Positions 9,421-17,504 of a DNA stretch of 34,903 bases are shown in pieces. The stretch's first letter is position 1. Every line of letters starts with the position of its first letter. A program made the translations under genes and the position numbers. Below the pieces are notes generated by a model. The model saw only the letters and a list, made by a program, of their open reading frames with translations, did not search any database and was not told where the DNA came from. Source of the DNA: Selenomonadales bacterium (GTDB lineage: Bacteria > Bacillota > UBA994); the NCBI GenBank assembly GCA_018335585.1, contig JAGXRZ010000053.1, positions 89,189 through 124,091 on the forward strand, in the 5' to 3' direction.

Positions 9421-9470
9421 AACAAAAAGAACCGTCCCTTTTGTTTTCAGCTCATAGCTCAATGCTCACA
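9421..9470. repeat. inverted copy of the AAAAGGGACGG repeat plus AGCTCATAGCTC tail
   Basis: AAGAACCGTCCCTTTTGTT (9427-9445) is the exact reverse complement of 18633-18651. AACAAAA and TTTTGTT flank it and can pair. A tail CAGCTCATAGCTCAATGCTC resembles the CTAGCTCCTAGCTGCTGG tails of the other copies. The repeat stops just before the AGGAGG site of the next gene. Confidence 0.8.
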
Positions 9471-9482
9471 GGAGGTGCCGCC

Positions 9483-10622
9483 TTGCCTAAGCTGCCAGTT
9501 CGCACCATCGTGCTGTTTAGTGCCGTGCCTTGGGACGGCGTATTTGCACGCCCGCAGCAGCTTGCGCGCGGCTTTGTCGCTAATGGGGCGCGCGTCCTCT
9601 TTGTAGAGCCGAGCGCGAGTTTGCTTGCTCCGCTAAAGCGGCGGGAGTTGGCCAAGCATCCGTTTGGCAGTTCGCCGCGCTTTACCGAGGATGCCTTAGC
9701 CGTAGTTACCCCGCCGCTAGCGTTGCCGGGAGGGTACGCCGCCCGCGCCGTGAACAAGCTGAACCAAGCCTATCTCGCACGGTTCCTCCGGCGAGCGCTG
9801 CGTGAACTTGGGTGGCGTCCTACCGCAGTGTTGACACACCTGCCCGGCACGGCGGACTTCCCCGCACCGTGGCCGCTTGCCTACGACTGTGTGGATGACC
9901 ACGCCGCCTTTGCCGAGCTGTCGCCCCTGTGGCGGCGTGAGACTGTGCTGGCGATGGAGCAGGACCTCTTGCGGCGCGCGCGCTGCGTATATGCTTCCGC
10001 TGACGCTTTGGTTAAGCACTGTCAGAGGGTGCGGCCTGATACGCGGTATGTCGGAAACGGAGCGGCAGTCGCGCACTTTGCCACGGCTGCGAAGGGCAAA
10101 ACCGGCGCAAGCGGATTGGCAGGCCCGGTGATTGGCTTCTACGGCGGCCTCGGACCCTGGGTTGACGTCTCTTTAGTGTGCGAGGCGGCATTACTTGCGC
10201 CCGACCTAAGCTTTTTGCTGATTGGCCCCATCGAACTAGGTCTCCCGTGGCCTAAGCTTCCACCTAACGTGCACCACCGCGGCTTGACCCCTTACAGAGA
10301 ATTGCCGCGCTACCTTGCCGACTTTGATGTGGCGCTGATCCCGTTCAAAGACACGCCGGTGACACAAAGTGTAAATCCTATCAAGCTGTACGAGTACTTT
10401 GCCGCCGGGAAGCCGGTGCTGGTTACTTCTTTGCCTGAGCTGACGCGTTGGGAGGGCCTAGTCTACCCATTCTCGACAGCAGAAGAGCTGATACGCAGAG
10501 CGCGTGCTGCCCTAACAGAAGAACCGACGCTCGCGGCCAAGCGCCAGGCAGTCGCAGCGCAGCATACCTGGGAAGCAAAAGTCAGGGAGATGGAAGACTT
10601 AATGCGGGTGCATGGCATGTGA
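9483..10622 (+). CDS. TuaH-like GT-B glycosyltransferase
   Basis: The TTG at 9483 is chosen: CAGGAGGTG lies about 7 nt upstream and the protein then starts at the first beta strand (LPKLPVRTIVLFSAVPWDG), giving 379 residues. The frame is open further upstream, but that part is repeat DNA. Features are PWDGVFARPQQLARGF near the N-terminus, YDCVDDHAAF in the linker, FYGGLGPWVD at the start of the second Rossmann domain, and SVNPIKLYEYFAAGKPVL near the C-terminus, a pattern seen in TuaH-type transferases of teichuronic-acid-like polymers. It is predicted to be cytoplasmic and membrane-associated. The stop overlaps the next start (GTGA), coupling it to csaB. Substrate is not known. Confidence 0.85.
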   Translation: MPKLPVRTIVLFSAVPWDGVFARPQQLARGFVANGARVLFVEPSASLLAPLKRRELAKHPFGSSPRFTEDALAVVTPPLALPGGYAARAVNKLNQAYLARFLRRALRELGWRPTAVLTHLPGTADFPAPWPLAYDCVDDHAAFAELSPLWRRETVLAMEQDLLRRARCVYASADALVKHCQRVRPDTRYVGNGAAVAHFATAAKGKTGASGLAGPVIGFYGGLGPWVDVSLVCEAALLAPDLSFLLIGPIELGLPWPKLPPNVHHRGLTPYRELPRYLADFDVALIPFKDTPVTQSVNPIKLYEYFAAGKPVLVTSLPELTRWEGLVYPFSTAEELIRRARAALTEEPTLAAKRQAVAAQHTWEAKVREMEDLMRVHGM

Positions 10623-11686
10623 GTAGAGTTTACATAATGGGTTTTGTCGGAGCGGGCAACGCCGGAGACGAAGCCATCCTCGCGGGGACGCTTTATCTAC
10701 TTAGACAGCGCGGCGTTACGGATATCGGCGTGTTTTCGTGGAACCCCGGTGAAACTGAGCGCGTACACGGCGTAGCAGCCTACCCTGTACTGCCCGGACT
10801 TGCCGGGATTAAATCGTTTGCCGCAGTGCTTAGACGGGGCGACCTGCTGCTTCTCGGCGGTGGAAGCTTACTGCAAGACGGCGAGCCGCGCATAGTCCCT
10901 TTTTGGTTAGCGCGCGCTGTAGCCGCCAAAGCGAAGGGTTGCACGGTGGTGTTTCACGCCCAAGGCATCGGTCCGCTGCGTAGCCCCCTATCGCAGGCCA
11001 TGGTGCGTGTGCTAGTGCCGCTCGCCGCTGACCTTGTCACTACGCGCGACGTAGACTCGCAAAGGCTTGTCCGCTACGCCCGCCCACACTTAGTAGCCGA
11101 CCCAGCCCTCGCTCTGCCACCGCTGCTAGTGCCCAAACAGCCTAACCTAGCGGTCGTGGCGCTGCGCAAAAGCCGCGGGCGTGCGGCACAAGAACAAGCG
11201 CTGTCCCAAGCCTTAAATCGCGTCGCCGCGCAACATGGGCTGCGCTATGCCTTCCTCCCCATGCATCTTCCCGACGATATCCCCCTAGCCGAAGATTTCG
11301 CCCGCCGCTGCCAAGGCACGGTAATAAGCTATAACTCCCTAGAGGAGCTCCGCGCGAGCTTAGCGGCCGCGCGAATTGTAATCGCCATGCGCCTACACGG
11401 CGCGATATTGGCGGCAGGTGTCGGCACACCCGTCGTGGGGCTAGCCTACGACCCAAAGGTGCGAGCGTTCTTTCGCGGCTTAGGGCGAGAGAACGATGTC
11501 CTGCCGTGGGGGGACAGTTTCCGAGACGACATGCTGGTAACGGCAATCGATGCGCTTGCGGCTCTAGGCTGGGCGCCCACTGCCGCGACGGACGCGGCAC
11601 TCAGGCAGATGAGCGCTAGGGCGGCGCTGGCGGTAGATTTGGCACTGTCGTGCTGGAGGGGTGAACGCGATGAACTCAGGCGTTGA
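10619..11686 (+). CDS. csaB: polysaccharide pyruvyl transferase CsaB
   Basis: CsaB puts a pyruvyl ketal on the secondary cell-wall polymer that SLH-domain surface proteins bind. The 355-residue protein has the family start VYIMGFVGAGNAGDEAIL, LLLLGGGSLLQDGE, HAQGIGPLRSPLSQ, and the C-terminal block MRLHGAILAAGVGTPVVGLAYDPKV. The start is GTG 10619, inside the GTGA overlap with the preceding gene; ATG 10637 would cut the first beta strand. The 3' end overlaps the next gene by 17 nt. Its presence predicts S-layer or SLH-anchored proteins elsewhere in the genome. Confidence 0.92.
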   Translation: MSRVYIMGFVGAGNAGDEAILAGTLYLLRQRGVTDIGVFSWNPGETERVHGVAAYPVLPGLAGIKSFAAVLRRGDLLLLGGGSLLQDGEPRIVPFWLARAVAAKAKGCTVVFHAQGIGPLRSPLSQAMVRVLVPLAADLVTTRDVDSQRLVRYARPHLVADPALALPPLLVPKQPNLAVVALRKSRGRAAQEQALSQALNRVAAQHGLRYAFLPMHLPDDIPLAEDFARRCQGTVISYNSLEELRASLAAARIVIAMRLHGAILAAGVGTPVVGLAYDPKVRAFFRGLGRENDVLPWGDSFRDDMLVTAIDALAALGWAPTAATDAALRQMSARAALAVDLALSCWRGERDELRR

Positions 11687-12392
11687 TGTGCTAGGCTTTA
11701 AGATAGCGCCACTCACACTGACAGCGGCGGTAACACAGGTAGAGAACCTGATAGCGCACCGCCGCGGCCAGATTGTGACGGCTAACGCCGAAATTCTTTA
11801 TGCGGCCGCAACAGACCAAGCGCTAGGCGAGGTAGTCCACCAGGCCGAGCTGGTAATAGCCGACGGCATGGGGGTGGTGTTAGCCGCGCGCTTAACGCGG
11901 CAAGAACTGCCGGAACGAGTGAGCGGCTATGACCTTTTGCACGCCCTGTGCCAAAGCGCCGCCGCGCGTGCCCTCTCTGTCTATCTTCTGGGCGGGGAGC
12001 CTAGCGTCGCGGAGGCCGCGGCCGCACGCCTAAAAGAACTTTATCCTAGTCTGACGGTGGCCGGCACTCACCACGGCTACTTCGCCGATAACGAGAGCGA
12101 AGCCGTCATTTCTGCGCTTAAGTCCGCACGCCCAGACTTCCTGTTCGTAGCACTAGGCCTGCGGGGCGAGCACTGGATCTACAACTACAAAGCCCAGCTC
12201 CCCTGTCCGGCTATGCAGGTAGGGGGCAGTTTTGATATACTCGCAGGCAGGGCGGTGCGCGCGCCGCGCTGGATGCAGCGAAGCGGCCTGGAATGGGCCT
12301 ATCGGGTCTATAAAGAGCCCAAACGACTGAGGCGCATTTTTGCCCTGCCGTTGTTCGTCCTGAAGGTTTTGTTTAGAGGAGTGATCGCGTGA
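11670..12392 (+). CDS. WecG/TagA/CpsF family glycosyltransferase
   Basis: These enzymes add N-acetylmannosamine (or a related sugar) to undecaprenyl-PP-GlcNAc, the second step of linkage-unit synthesis for wall polymers. The 240-residue protein keeps T37 and N39 (TAN-E) and D65-G66 (ADGMG), with VSGYDLL and YLLGGEP. The usual LG-x-PKQE-W segment is instead LGLRGEHW at 162-169. The C-terminus has a basic, amphipathic membrane-binding tail (RAPRWMQRSGLEWAYRVYKEPKRLRR). ATG 11670 is chosen over GTG 11661 because TGGAGGG lies 9 nt before the ATG. The stop overlaps the transketolase start as GTGA. Confidence 0.9.
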   Translation: MNSGVDVLGFKIAPLTLTAAVTQVENLIAHRRGQIVTANAEILYAAATDQALGEVVHQAELVIADGMGVVLAARLTRQELPERVSGYDLLHALCQSAAARALSVYLLGGEPSVAEAAAARLKELYPSLTVAGTHHGYFADNESEAVISALKSARPDFLFVALGLRGEHWIYNYKAQLPCPAMQVGGSFDILAGRAVRAPRWMQRSGLEWAYRVYKEPKRLRRIFALPLFVLKVLFRGVIA

Positions 12393-13210
12393 ACACGGTT
12401 CTTCTGCGCGAAAAAGCGCAGCTTATGCGCAGGCTAATTATGCTGAGCACCGCCAGCGCCGGCTCAGGCCACCCCGGCGGCTCGTTGTCTTTGGCCGAAA
12501 TCATGAGTTACCTATACTTTTTCCAAGCCAAACTCCACCCCACCGACCCGCATTGGCCGGAGCGCGACCGCATCATCTTAAGCAAAGGCCATGCCGCGCC
12601 GGTACTTTATGCGGCCTTAGCCTGCCGCGGCTACATCAGCGAGGAAGAAACGCTAACGCTCCGGAAGCTAGGCTCACGCCTGCAGGGACACCCCGATATG
12701 CGCAAGCTCCCCGGTGTAGAAATGTCCACCGGCTCGCTCGGCCAGGGCCTATCGATAGCGAACGGCTTAGCCTTAGGGCTACGGCTGCAGGGACTGACAA
12801 ACAAGGTGTATGTTGTACTAGGCGACGGAGAGCTACAGGAAGGCCAAGTGTGGGAGGCCGCCATGACTGCCGCGCACTATCGACTCAGCAATCTAACGGC
12901 CATCGTCGATTACAACGGGCTGCAAATCGACGGCCATACCTCAGCCGTAAAGCGAGTAGAGCCGCTTGCGGATAAGTGGCAAAGCTTCGGCTGGCAGACA
13001 GTTACCGTCGACGGCCATTCGTTTACCGACCTTTACCGCGGCTTCCATGCCGAGCGCGACAACTGCCCGCTCGTCGTCATTGCCCGCACAATCAAGGGCA
13101 AAGGCGTAGACTACATGGAAGGCGTAGCCGACTGGCACGGTAAAGCGCCGACGATGGAGCAGGCAGAGCAGTATATACGTACAAGCGGAGGTGCCACAGA
13201 TGTCGGCTAA
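12389..13210 (+). CDS. transketolase, N-terminal (TPP-binding) subunit
   Basis: This is the first half of a split transketolase (273 residues), which transfers two-carbon ketol units in the pentose phosphate pathway. It shows SAGSGHPGGSLSLAEI, LSKGHAAPVLYAAL, and the thiamine-diphosphate motif GDGELQEGQVWEAAM..IVDYNGLQ. GTG 12389 overlaps the preceding TGA and is preceded by AGAGGAG. The 3' end overlaps the C-terminal subunit gene by 11 nt, supporting equal production of both halves. Linkage to the wall-polymer genes may be only an operon tail, or may supply sugar-phosphate precursors. Confidence 0.95.
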   Translation: MNTVLLREKAQLMRRLIMLSTASAGSGHPGGSLSLAEIMSYLYFFQAKLHPTDPHWPERDRIILSKGHAAPVLYAALACRGYISEEETLTLRKLGSRLQGHPDMRKLPGVEMSTGSLGQGLSIANGLALGLRLQGLTNKVYVVLGDGELQEGQVWEAAMTAAHYRLSNLTAIVDYNGLQIDGHTSAVKRVEPLADKWQSFGWQTVTVDGHSFTDLYRGFHAERDNCPLVVIARTIKGKGVDYMEGVADWHGKAPTMEQAEQYIRTSGGATDVG

Positions 13211-14144
13211 ACCGGAAGCGACGCGGGATGCGTACGGACGCGCCCTCATAACCCTTGGAGAAACCCGCCCCGATGTAGTGGTGCTTGATGCCGACCTCTC
13301 CAAGTCTACCAAGACGGCTAGTTTCGCGGCGAAGTACCCAGACCGCTTTTTTAACGTAGGCATCGCCGAGGCCGACCTCATGGGCACGGCCTGCGGTTTG
13401 GCTTTGGCTGGGCTTAAGCCCTTTGCCAGCACCTTCGCTATATTTGCCACCGGTCGCGCCTACGACCAAGTACGCAACAGCGTCACTTACGCGAGCCTCC
13501 CGGTAGTCATTGCTGCCACTCACGCCGGACTCACCGTAGGGCCCGACGGCGGTTCACACCAGTCAATAGAAGACATTGCGCTGATGCGCGTCCTGCCGGG
13601 AATGCAGGTATGGGTGCCGGCGGATGGCGAAGAAGCCTACCAGATGATTTTAGCAGCTGCCGAAGTTACCGCCGGGCCGGTGTATGTGCGCTTAGGACGC
13701 CAACCCGTGCCGCGCGTTGTGCCCGCAGGCTATGTCTTTACACCGGGGAAGGCCTGCGTTCTAGGTGACGCTGCCCCGGTAGCCATTATTGCCTGCGGGG
13801 TAATGGTGGAGGCGTCGCTGCAAGCGGCTCTGCTCCTTAAGCAGCGCGGCATAAATTGCCAAGTCGTCAATATGAGCAGCATAAAGCCACTAGACACAGC
13901 TACGCTCGCGTCAGTGGCCCAAAATAGTGAACTTATCGTTACGGTAGAAGAACACCTGGTAGCCGGGGGACTAGGGAGCGCCTGCGCAGAGTCGCTAGCC
14001 GCCGCCAAGTCCCGCCCGCCGCTAGTCATGGTAGGTGTGAAAGACCGCTTCGGCCAATCCGGCGAACCGCAGGAGCTTCTTGCCGCTTACGAACTAACGG
14101 CCGAGCATATCGCCGCACGCATAGAGAGAGCACTGTCTCGCTAG
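13200..14144 (+). CDS. transketolase, C-terminal (pyrimidine-binding) subunit
   Basis: This is the second half of the split transketolase (314 residues). It shows VVVLDADLSKST, the FFNVGIAEADLMGTACGLA block with the catalytic Glu, FAIFATGRAYDQVRNS, and THAGLTVGPDGGSHQSIED. It ends with the transketolase C-terminal domain (VVNMSSIKPLD, VTVEEHLVAGGLGSA). ATG 13200 is preferred: GCGGAGG lies 8 nt upstream, whereas GTG 13191 overlaps that site. Together with the upstream subunit it should form the active enzyme. The gene is convergent with RNase J, with only 11 bp between stops. Confidence 0.95.
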   Translation: MSAKPEATRDAYGRALITLGETRPDVVVLDADLSKSTKTASFAAKYPDRFFNVGIAEADLMGTACGLALAGLKPFASTFAIFATGRAYDQVRNSVTYASLPVVIAATHAGLTVGPDGGSHQSIEDIALMRVLPGMQVWVPADGEEAYQMILAAAEVTAGPVYVRLGRQPVPRVVPAGYVFTPGKACVLGDAAPVAIIACGVMVEASLQAALLLKQRGINCQVVNMSSIKPLDTATLASVAQNSELIVTVEEHLVAGGLGSACAESLAAAKSRPPLVMVGVKDRFGQSGEPQELLAAYELTAEHIAARIERALSR

Positions 14145-14155
14145 GCAAGCGTACG

Positions 14156-15814
14156 TTAATTCCTGTTTGCTTCTAATAGTACCGGCAGAATCATCGGACG
14201 ACGCCGGGTTTTTTCGTACAGAAAATTCGCCAGCGGCTCGCGGATGGCCGAGCGCAGCGCGACCCAATCTGTATGCTCCTGCAGCGCTTTGTGCAGGGCG
14301 ACGCTGACGTTGAGCTCGGCTTGACTAAGCAGGCCCTCCGACTCCTTCACATAGACGAACCCGCGCGAGATAATATCCGGCCCGGCGATAACCTTGCGCG
14401 CGCTGCGGTCGACTGTCGCCGCCACAACCATTACGCCGTCCGCGGCTAGCTGCTGGCGGTCACGCAGCACGACGTTGCCGACATCGCCTACGCCTATGCC
14501 GTCTACCAGCACCGACCCTGCCGGGACGCTGCCGACTACCCGCGCCGAGTCCTTGGTAAACTCCACCACTTGACCATTTTCGACACTTAGGACGGCAGAA
14601 GGGTCGTAACCCATAAGCTGGGCCAAGTCGCTAAAGGCAGCCTGATGCCGATATTCGCCGTGGCAAGGCACCATAAACTTGGGACGGGTCATGTTAATGA
14701 GGATTTTTAGTTCTTCGCGGCTGGCATGCCCGGAGACATGCACGTCGGCGATGCCTTGATAGATAACGCGCGCCCCTGCCTTAGACAAGCTGTCGATTAC
14801 TTTGCTTACCAGCTTTTCGTTGCCGGGCACCGGTGTAGACGAAAATATCACCGTGTCTCCCGGCACAATGTTAATGCGCGGATGCGAGCCGCTGGCCATA
14901 CGGGTAAGCCCCGACAAAGGCTCCCCTTGGCTGCCGGTGGAGACGATTACGGTGCGGTCGGCAGCTAAACTCTCGAGTTCTTCAATCTCAATGTAAGCGG
15001 AGTCGGGGTAGCTAAGATACCCTAGCTCCGTTGCTGTTTCTACGTTGCTAATCATGCTGCGCCCGACTACGGCTACCTTGCGCCGATAGCGCACGGCTGT
15101 ATCGAATACCTGCTGCACGCGGTGAATGTTGCTAGCGAAGGTAGCCACAATGATTCTGCCTTTAGCCTTGGCGAAAATGTCTTCGAAGACTTTGCCCACG
15201 TCTCGCTCCGACTTAGTGTAGCCCGGGCGATGAGCGTTAGTGGAATCGGACAGCATGCCAAGCACACCTTCGTTGCCGAGCCGCGTCAGCGTAAAGTAGT
15301 CGGTAACTTTGCCGTCCACGGGAGTTTGGTCAAGCTTAAAGTCGCCGGTATGGAGGATTGTTCCTACCGGCGTTTTTATGGCGAGCCCGAGGCTGTCCGG
15401 AATGCTGTGGTTGACATGGAAGCAGGTAATCTGGAAGCCGCCGATGCGCACGTCCTCACCGGCATGCACTTCGCGCAGCACAGCGTCAATGTTGTGCTCG
15501 TCGAGTTTAATTTTCAGCAAGCCAATCGTAAGGCGCGTGCCATACACAGGCACCGGCAGCTGCTTTAAGACATAAGGCAAGGCACCGATGTGGTCCTCAT
15601 GCCCGTGCGTGAGAAAGATAGCCTTTACTTTAGCTTGGTTCTCCAAGAGGTAAGTGATATTAGGGATAACATAGTCGACACCAAACATTTCGTCTTCGGG
15701 GAATTTGAGGCCGGCGTCGATAACCACAATCTCGTCGCCGTACTGATAGACGTACATGTTTTTGCCTATCTCGCCCATGCCTCCAAGGGGAATTAAAAGT
15801 AGCTTATCAGACAC
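14156..15814 (-). CDS. rnj: ribonuclease J
   Basis: RNase J is the beta-CASP metallo-beta-lactamase ribonuclease of Bacillota mRNA and rRNA processing (5'-3' exo and endo). The 552-residue protein has LIPLGGMGEIGKNMYVY, the zinc motif HGHEDH at 70-75, HTGDFKLDQTPVD, MLSDSTNA, and the beta-CASP region with STGSQGEPLSGLTRMA and HVSGHASREEL, then PCHGEYRH and the C-terminal domain. The GTG start at 15814 follows AGAAAGG. It is divergent from ftsE across 118 bp and convergent with transketolase, where no terminator is visible. Confidence 0.96.
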   Translation of the reverse strand: MSDKLLLIPLGGMGEIGKNMYVYQYGDEIVVIDAGLKFPEDEMFGVDYVIPNITYLLENQAKVKAIFLTHGHEDHIGALPYVLKQLPVPVYGTRLTIGLLKIKLDEHNIDAVLREVHAGEDVRIGGFQITCFHVNHSIPDSLGLAIKTPVGTILHTGDFKLDQTPVDGKVTDYFTLTRLGNEGVLGMLSDSTNAHRPGYTKSERDVGKVFEDIFAKAKGRIIVATFASNIHRVQQVFDTAVRYRRKVAVVGRSMISNVETATELGYLSYPDSAYIEIEELESLAADRTVIVSTGSQGEPLSGLTRMASGSHPRINIVPGDTVIFSSTPVPGNEKLVSKVIDSLSKAGARVIYQGIADVHVSGHASREELKILINMTRPKFMVPCHGEYRHQAAFSDLAQLMGYDPSAVLSVENGQVVEFTKDSARVVGSVPAGSVLVDGIGVGDVGNVVLRDRQQLAADGVMVVAATVDRSARKVIAGPDIISRGFVYVKESEGLLSQAELNVSVALHKALQEHTDWVALRSAIREPLANFLYEKTRRRPMILPVLLEANRN

Positions 15815-15864
15815 AGTTGAATCAACCTTTCTCGGAAATTGCCGTTAAATTACAGCACGAAAAA

Positions 15865-15894
15865 ACAGGAATTGAGGGGAGATTTGTCGAAAGC
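15865..15894 (+). promoter_or_regulatory. putative sigma-H promoter upstream of ftsEX
   Basis: ACAGGAATT (15865-15873) matches the B. subtilis sigma-H -35 consensus RnAGGAwWW exactly. After 12 bp, GTCGAAAGC (15886-15894) matches RnnGAATww with GAAA in place of GAAT. It lies 38 bp before the ftsE start. This is a consensus match only. Confidence 0.5.
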
Positions 15895-15932
15895 GTCACA
15901 GTAGAGCTCGTTCACACGAAAGGAAAGAGAGA

Positions 15933-16613
15933 ATGCTCGAACTTCGCAAAGTCACTAAGGCCTATCCCAACGGTCCGGTCGCGCTTAACGACGTCACTCT
16001 GAGCGTTGCCCAGGGTGAGTTTGTGTTCGTCGTCGGACAGAGCGGTGCCGGCAAGACGACGTTGACAAAGCTCCTGTTGCGGGAAGAAAAGCCGACGCAG
16101 GGTCAGATTATCTTAAATGGCCGCGACATAACCAAGCTGCGAGCGAGCGAAATCCCGTATCTGCGGCGGTCGATAGGGGTTGTTTTTCAGGACTTTCGCC
16201 TTATGCCGAATTGGACGGTGGAAGAAAACGTCGCCTTCGCCATGTTAGTCGTCGAAGCCTCCCCGCGGCTGATCCACAGGCGCGTCGCCAAGGTTCTAGA
16301 ACTCGTTGGGCTCTCACACAAAGCCAAGCAGTTGCCCGGCAAGCTCTCGGGCGGAGAACAACAGCGGGTAGCCCTTGCGCGCGCAATAGCAAACCAGCCG
16401 GCCTTCGTTATCGCCGACGAACCCACAGGGAATTTGGACCCCGAGACTGCCTGGGGTATTGTCAAACTGCTCCTTGAGATAAACGCCGCTGGTACAACTA
16501 TGCTAATGGTAACGCACGCGAAGCAAATTGTCGACTCTTTGCGCAAACGAGTTGTGGCCCTAGAAGGCGGAAGCGTCGTGCGCGACGAGGAGCGCGGTGT
16601 CTACCATGGTTAA
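15933..16613 (+). CDS. ftsE: cell division ATP-binding protein FtsE
   Basis: FtsE is the cytoplasmic ATPase of the FtsEX complex, which activates extracellular peptidoglycan hydrolases at division or during sporulation. The 226-residue ABC protein has Walker A GQSGAGKTT (35-43), FQDFRLMPNWTVEENV, signature LSGGEQQR (138-145), and Walker B VIADEPTGNLD. The ATG follows GAAAGGAAAGAGA. It overlaps ftsX by 8 nt, and the M23 hydrolase gene follows directly, the usual FtsEX partner. Confidence 0.97.
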   Translation: MLELRKVTKAYPNGPVALNDVTLSVAQGEFVFVVGQSGAGKTTLTKLLLREEKPTQGQIILNGRDITKLRASEIPYLRRSIGVVFQDFRLMPNWTVEENVAFAMLVVEASPRLIHRRVAKVLELVGLSHKAKQLPGKLSGGEQQRVALARAIANQPAFVIADEPTGNLDPETAWGIVKLLLEINAAGTTMLMVTHAKQIVDSLRKRVVALEGGSVVRDEERGVYHG

Positions 16614-17493
16614 ACCTCGCACCTTCGGCTATTTCTTTCAGTCTGCGGGCAGTAGCCTGATTCGCAACAGCTGGATGACGCTTGCCTCCATCGGCACTGT
16701 AGCCGTCGCTCTTTTGGTGCTTGGTGTTTTTATGCTGCTCGCGGTAAACATCGGCGCCATGGCTGCGCAAGTTGAAGAACAAGTCGAGCTTACCGCTTAC
16801 CTAGCCGACCTTAGCAGTCAGGAACGAGCTAGGCTGGAAAACGAGCTTAAAGCCATACCGGGCGTAGCCGCGGTTACCTTCGTCTCGCGGGAGGAAGCTT
16901 GGCAGCGCTTACTGGAGTGGTATGGCGAAGACCGCAACTTTCTCGCCGGGTGGGAGGAAGATAACCCGCTGCGCGAAGCCTTTGAGGTGCGCGCGGATTC
17001 TGCCTTCCGCATAGCGGATATTGCCAAGGCCGTAGCAGAGGTGCGCGGCGTCGAGGAAGTAGTTTACGGACGCGAAATCGTAGAGCAGCTTCTCTCTATT
17101 ACCCGCGCCGTGCGCCTGGTAGGGATAGGACTGATGGCGGGGTTAGCGCTCGCGGCCACGTTTATTATCGCTAACACCATCAGAATTACCGTGTTTGCGC
17201 GGCGCAGGGAAATCAGCATCATGCGTTACGTCGGCGCAACAGCCTGGTTCGTCCGCTGGCCCTTTGTTATCGAGGGGTTAGCACTTGGGATAATCGGCGC
17301 CATATTGGCTTCCTCGGTGCTGGCGTGGGGGTATTACTTTGCGGTGCGGTCGTTAGCCGCCGCCATTCCCTTTTGGCCCTTTGTCGCTCCCTGGCCGCTT
17401 TTGCAGCGCTTAGCGTTAGCGCTGGTTGGGCTTGGCGCGCTCATCGGTGTAGCCGGCAGCGGGATGTCCGTGCGACGTTATTTAGACGTGTAG
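16606..17493 (+). CDS. ftsX: cell division membrane protein FtsX
   Basis: FtsX is the four-pass membrane partner of FtsE. The 295-residue protein has one N-terminal helix (about 25-50), an extracytoplasmic domain of about 120 residues that should contact the murein hydrolase, then three helices ending with SGMSVRRYLDV. Conserved landmarks are the extracellular LKAIPGVAAVTFVSREEAW segment and FARRREISIMRYVGATAWFVRWPFVIEG. ATG 16606 is chosen; a GTG at 16597 lies too close to the GAGGAG ribosome site. Confidence 0.95.
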   Translation: MVKPRTFGYFFQSAGSSLIRNSWMTLASIGTVAVALLVLGVFMLLAVNIGAMAAQVEEQVELTAYLADLSSQERARLENELKAIPGVAAVTFVSREEAWQRLLEWYGEDRNFLAGWEEDNPLREAFEVRADSAFRIADIAKAVAEVRGVEEVVYGREIVEQLLSITRAVRLVGIGLMAGLALAATFIIANTIRITVFARRREISIMRYVGATAWFVRWPFVIEGLALGIIGAILASSVLAWGYYFAVRSLAAAIPFWPFVAPWPLLQRLALALVGLGALIGVAGSGMSVRRYLDV

Positions 17494-17504
17494 GAGGCGG
17501 GAAG

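Noticed and set aside
9354-9482. Upstream extension of the TuaH-like glycosyltransferase
   Set aside because: The segment is repeat DNA (7-bp tandem and AAAAGGGACGG copy) and precedes the AGGAGG site used by TTG 9483.
14726-15568. Plus-strand frames inside RNase J
   Set aside because: Antisense to a complete, conserved gene; no domain recognised.
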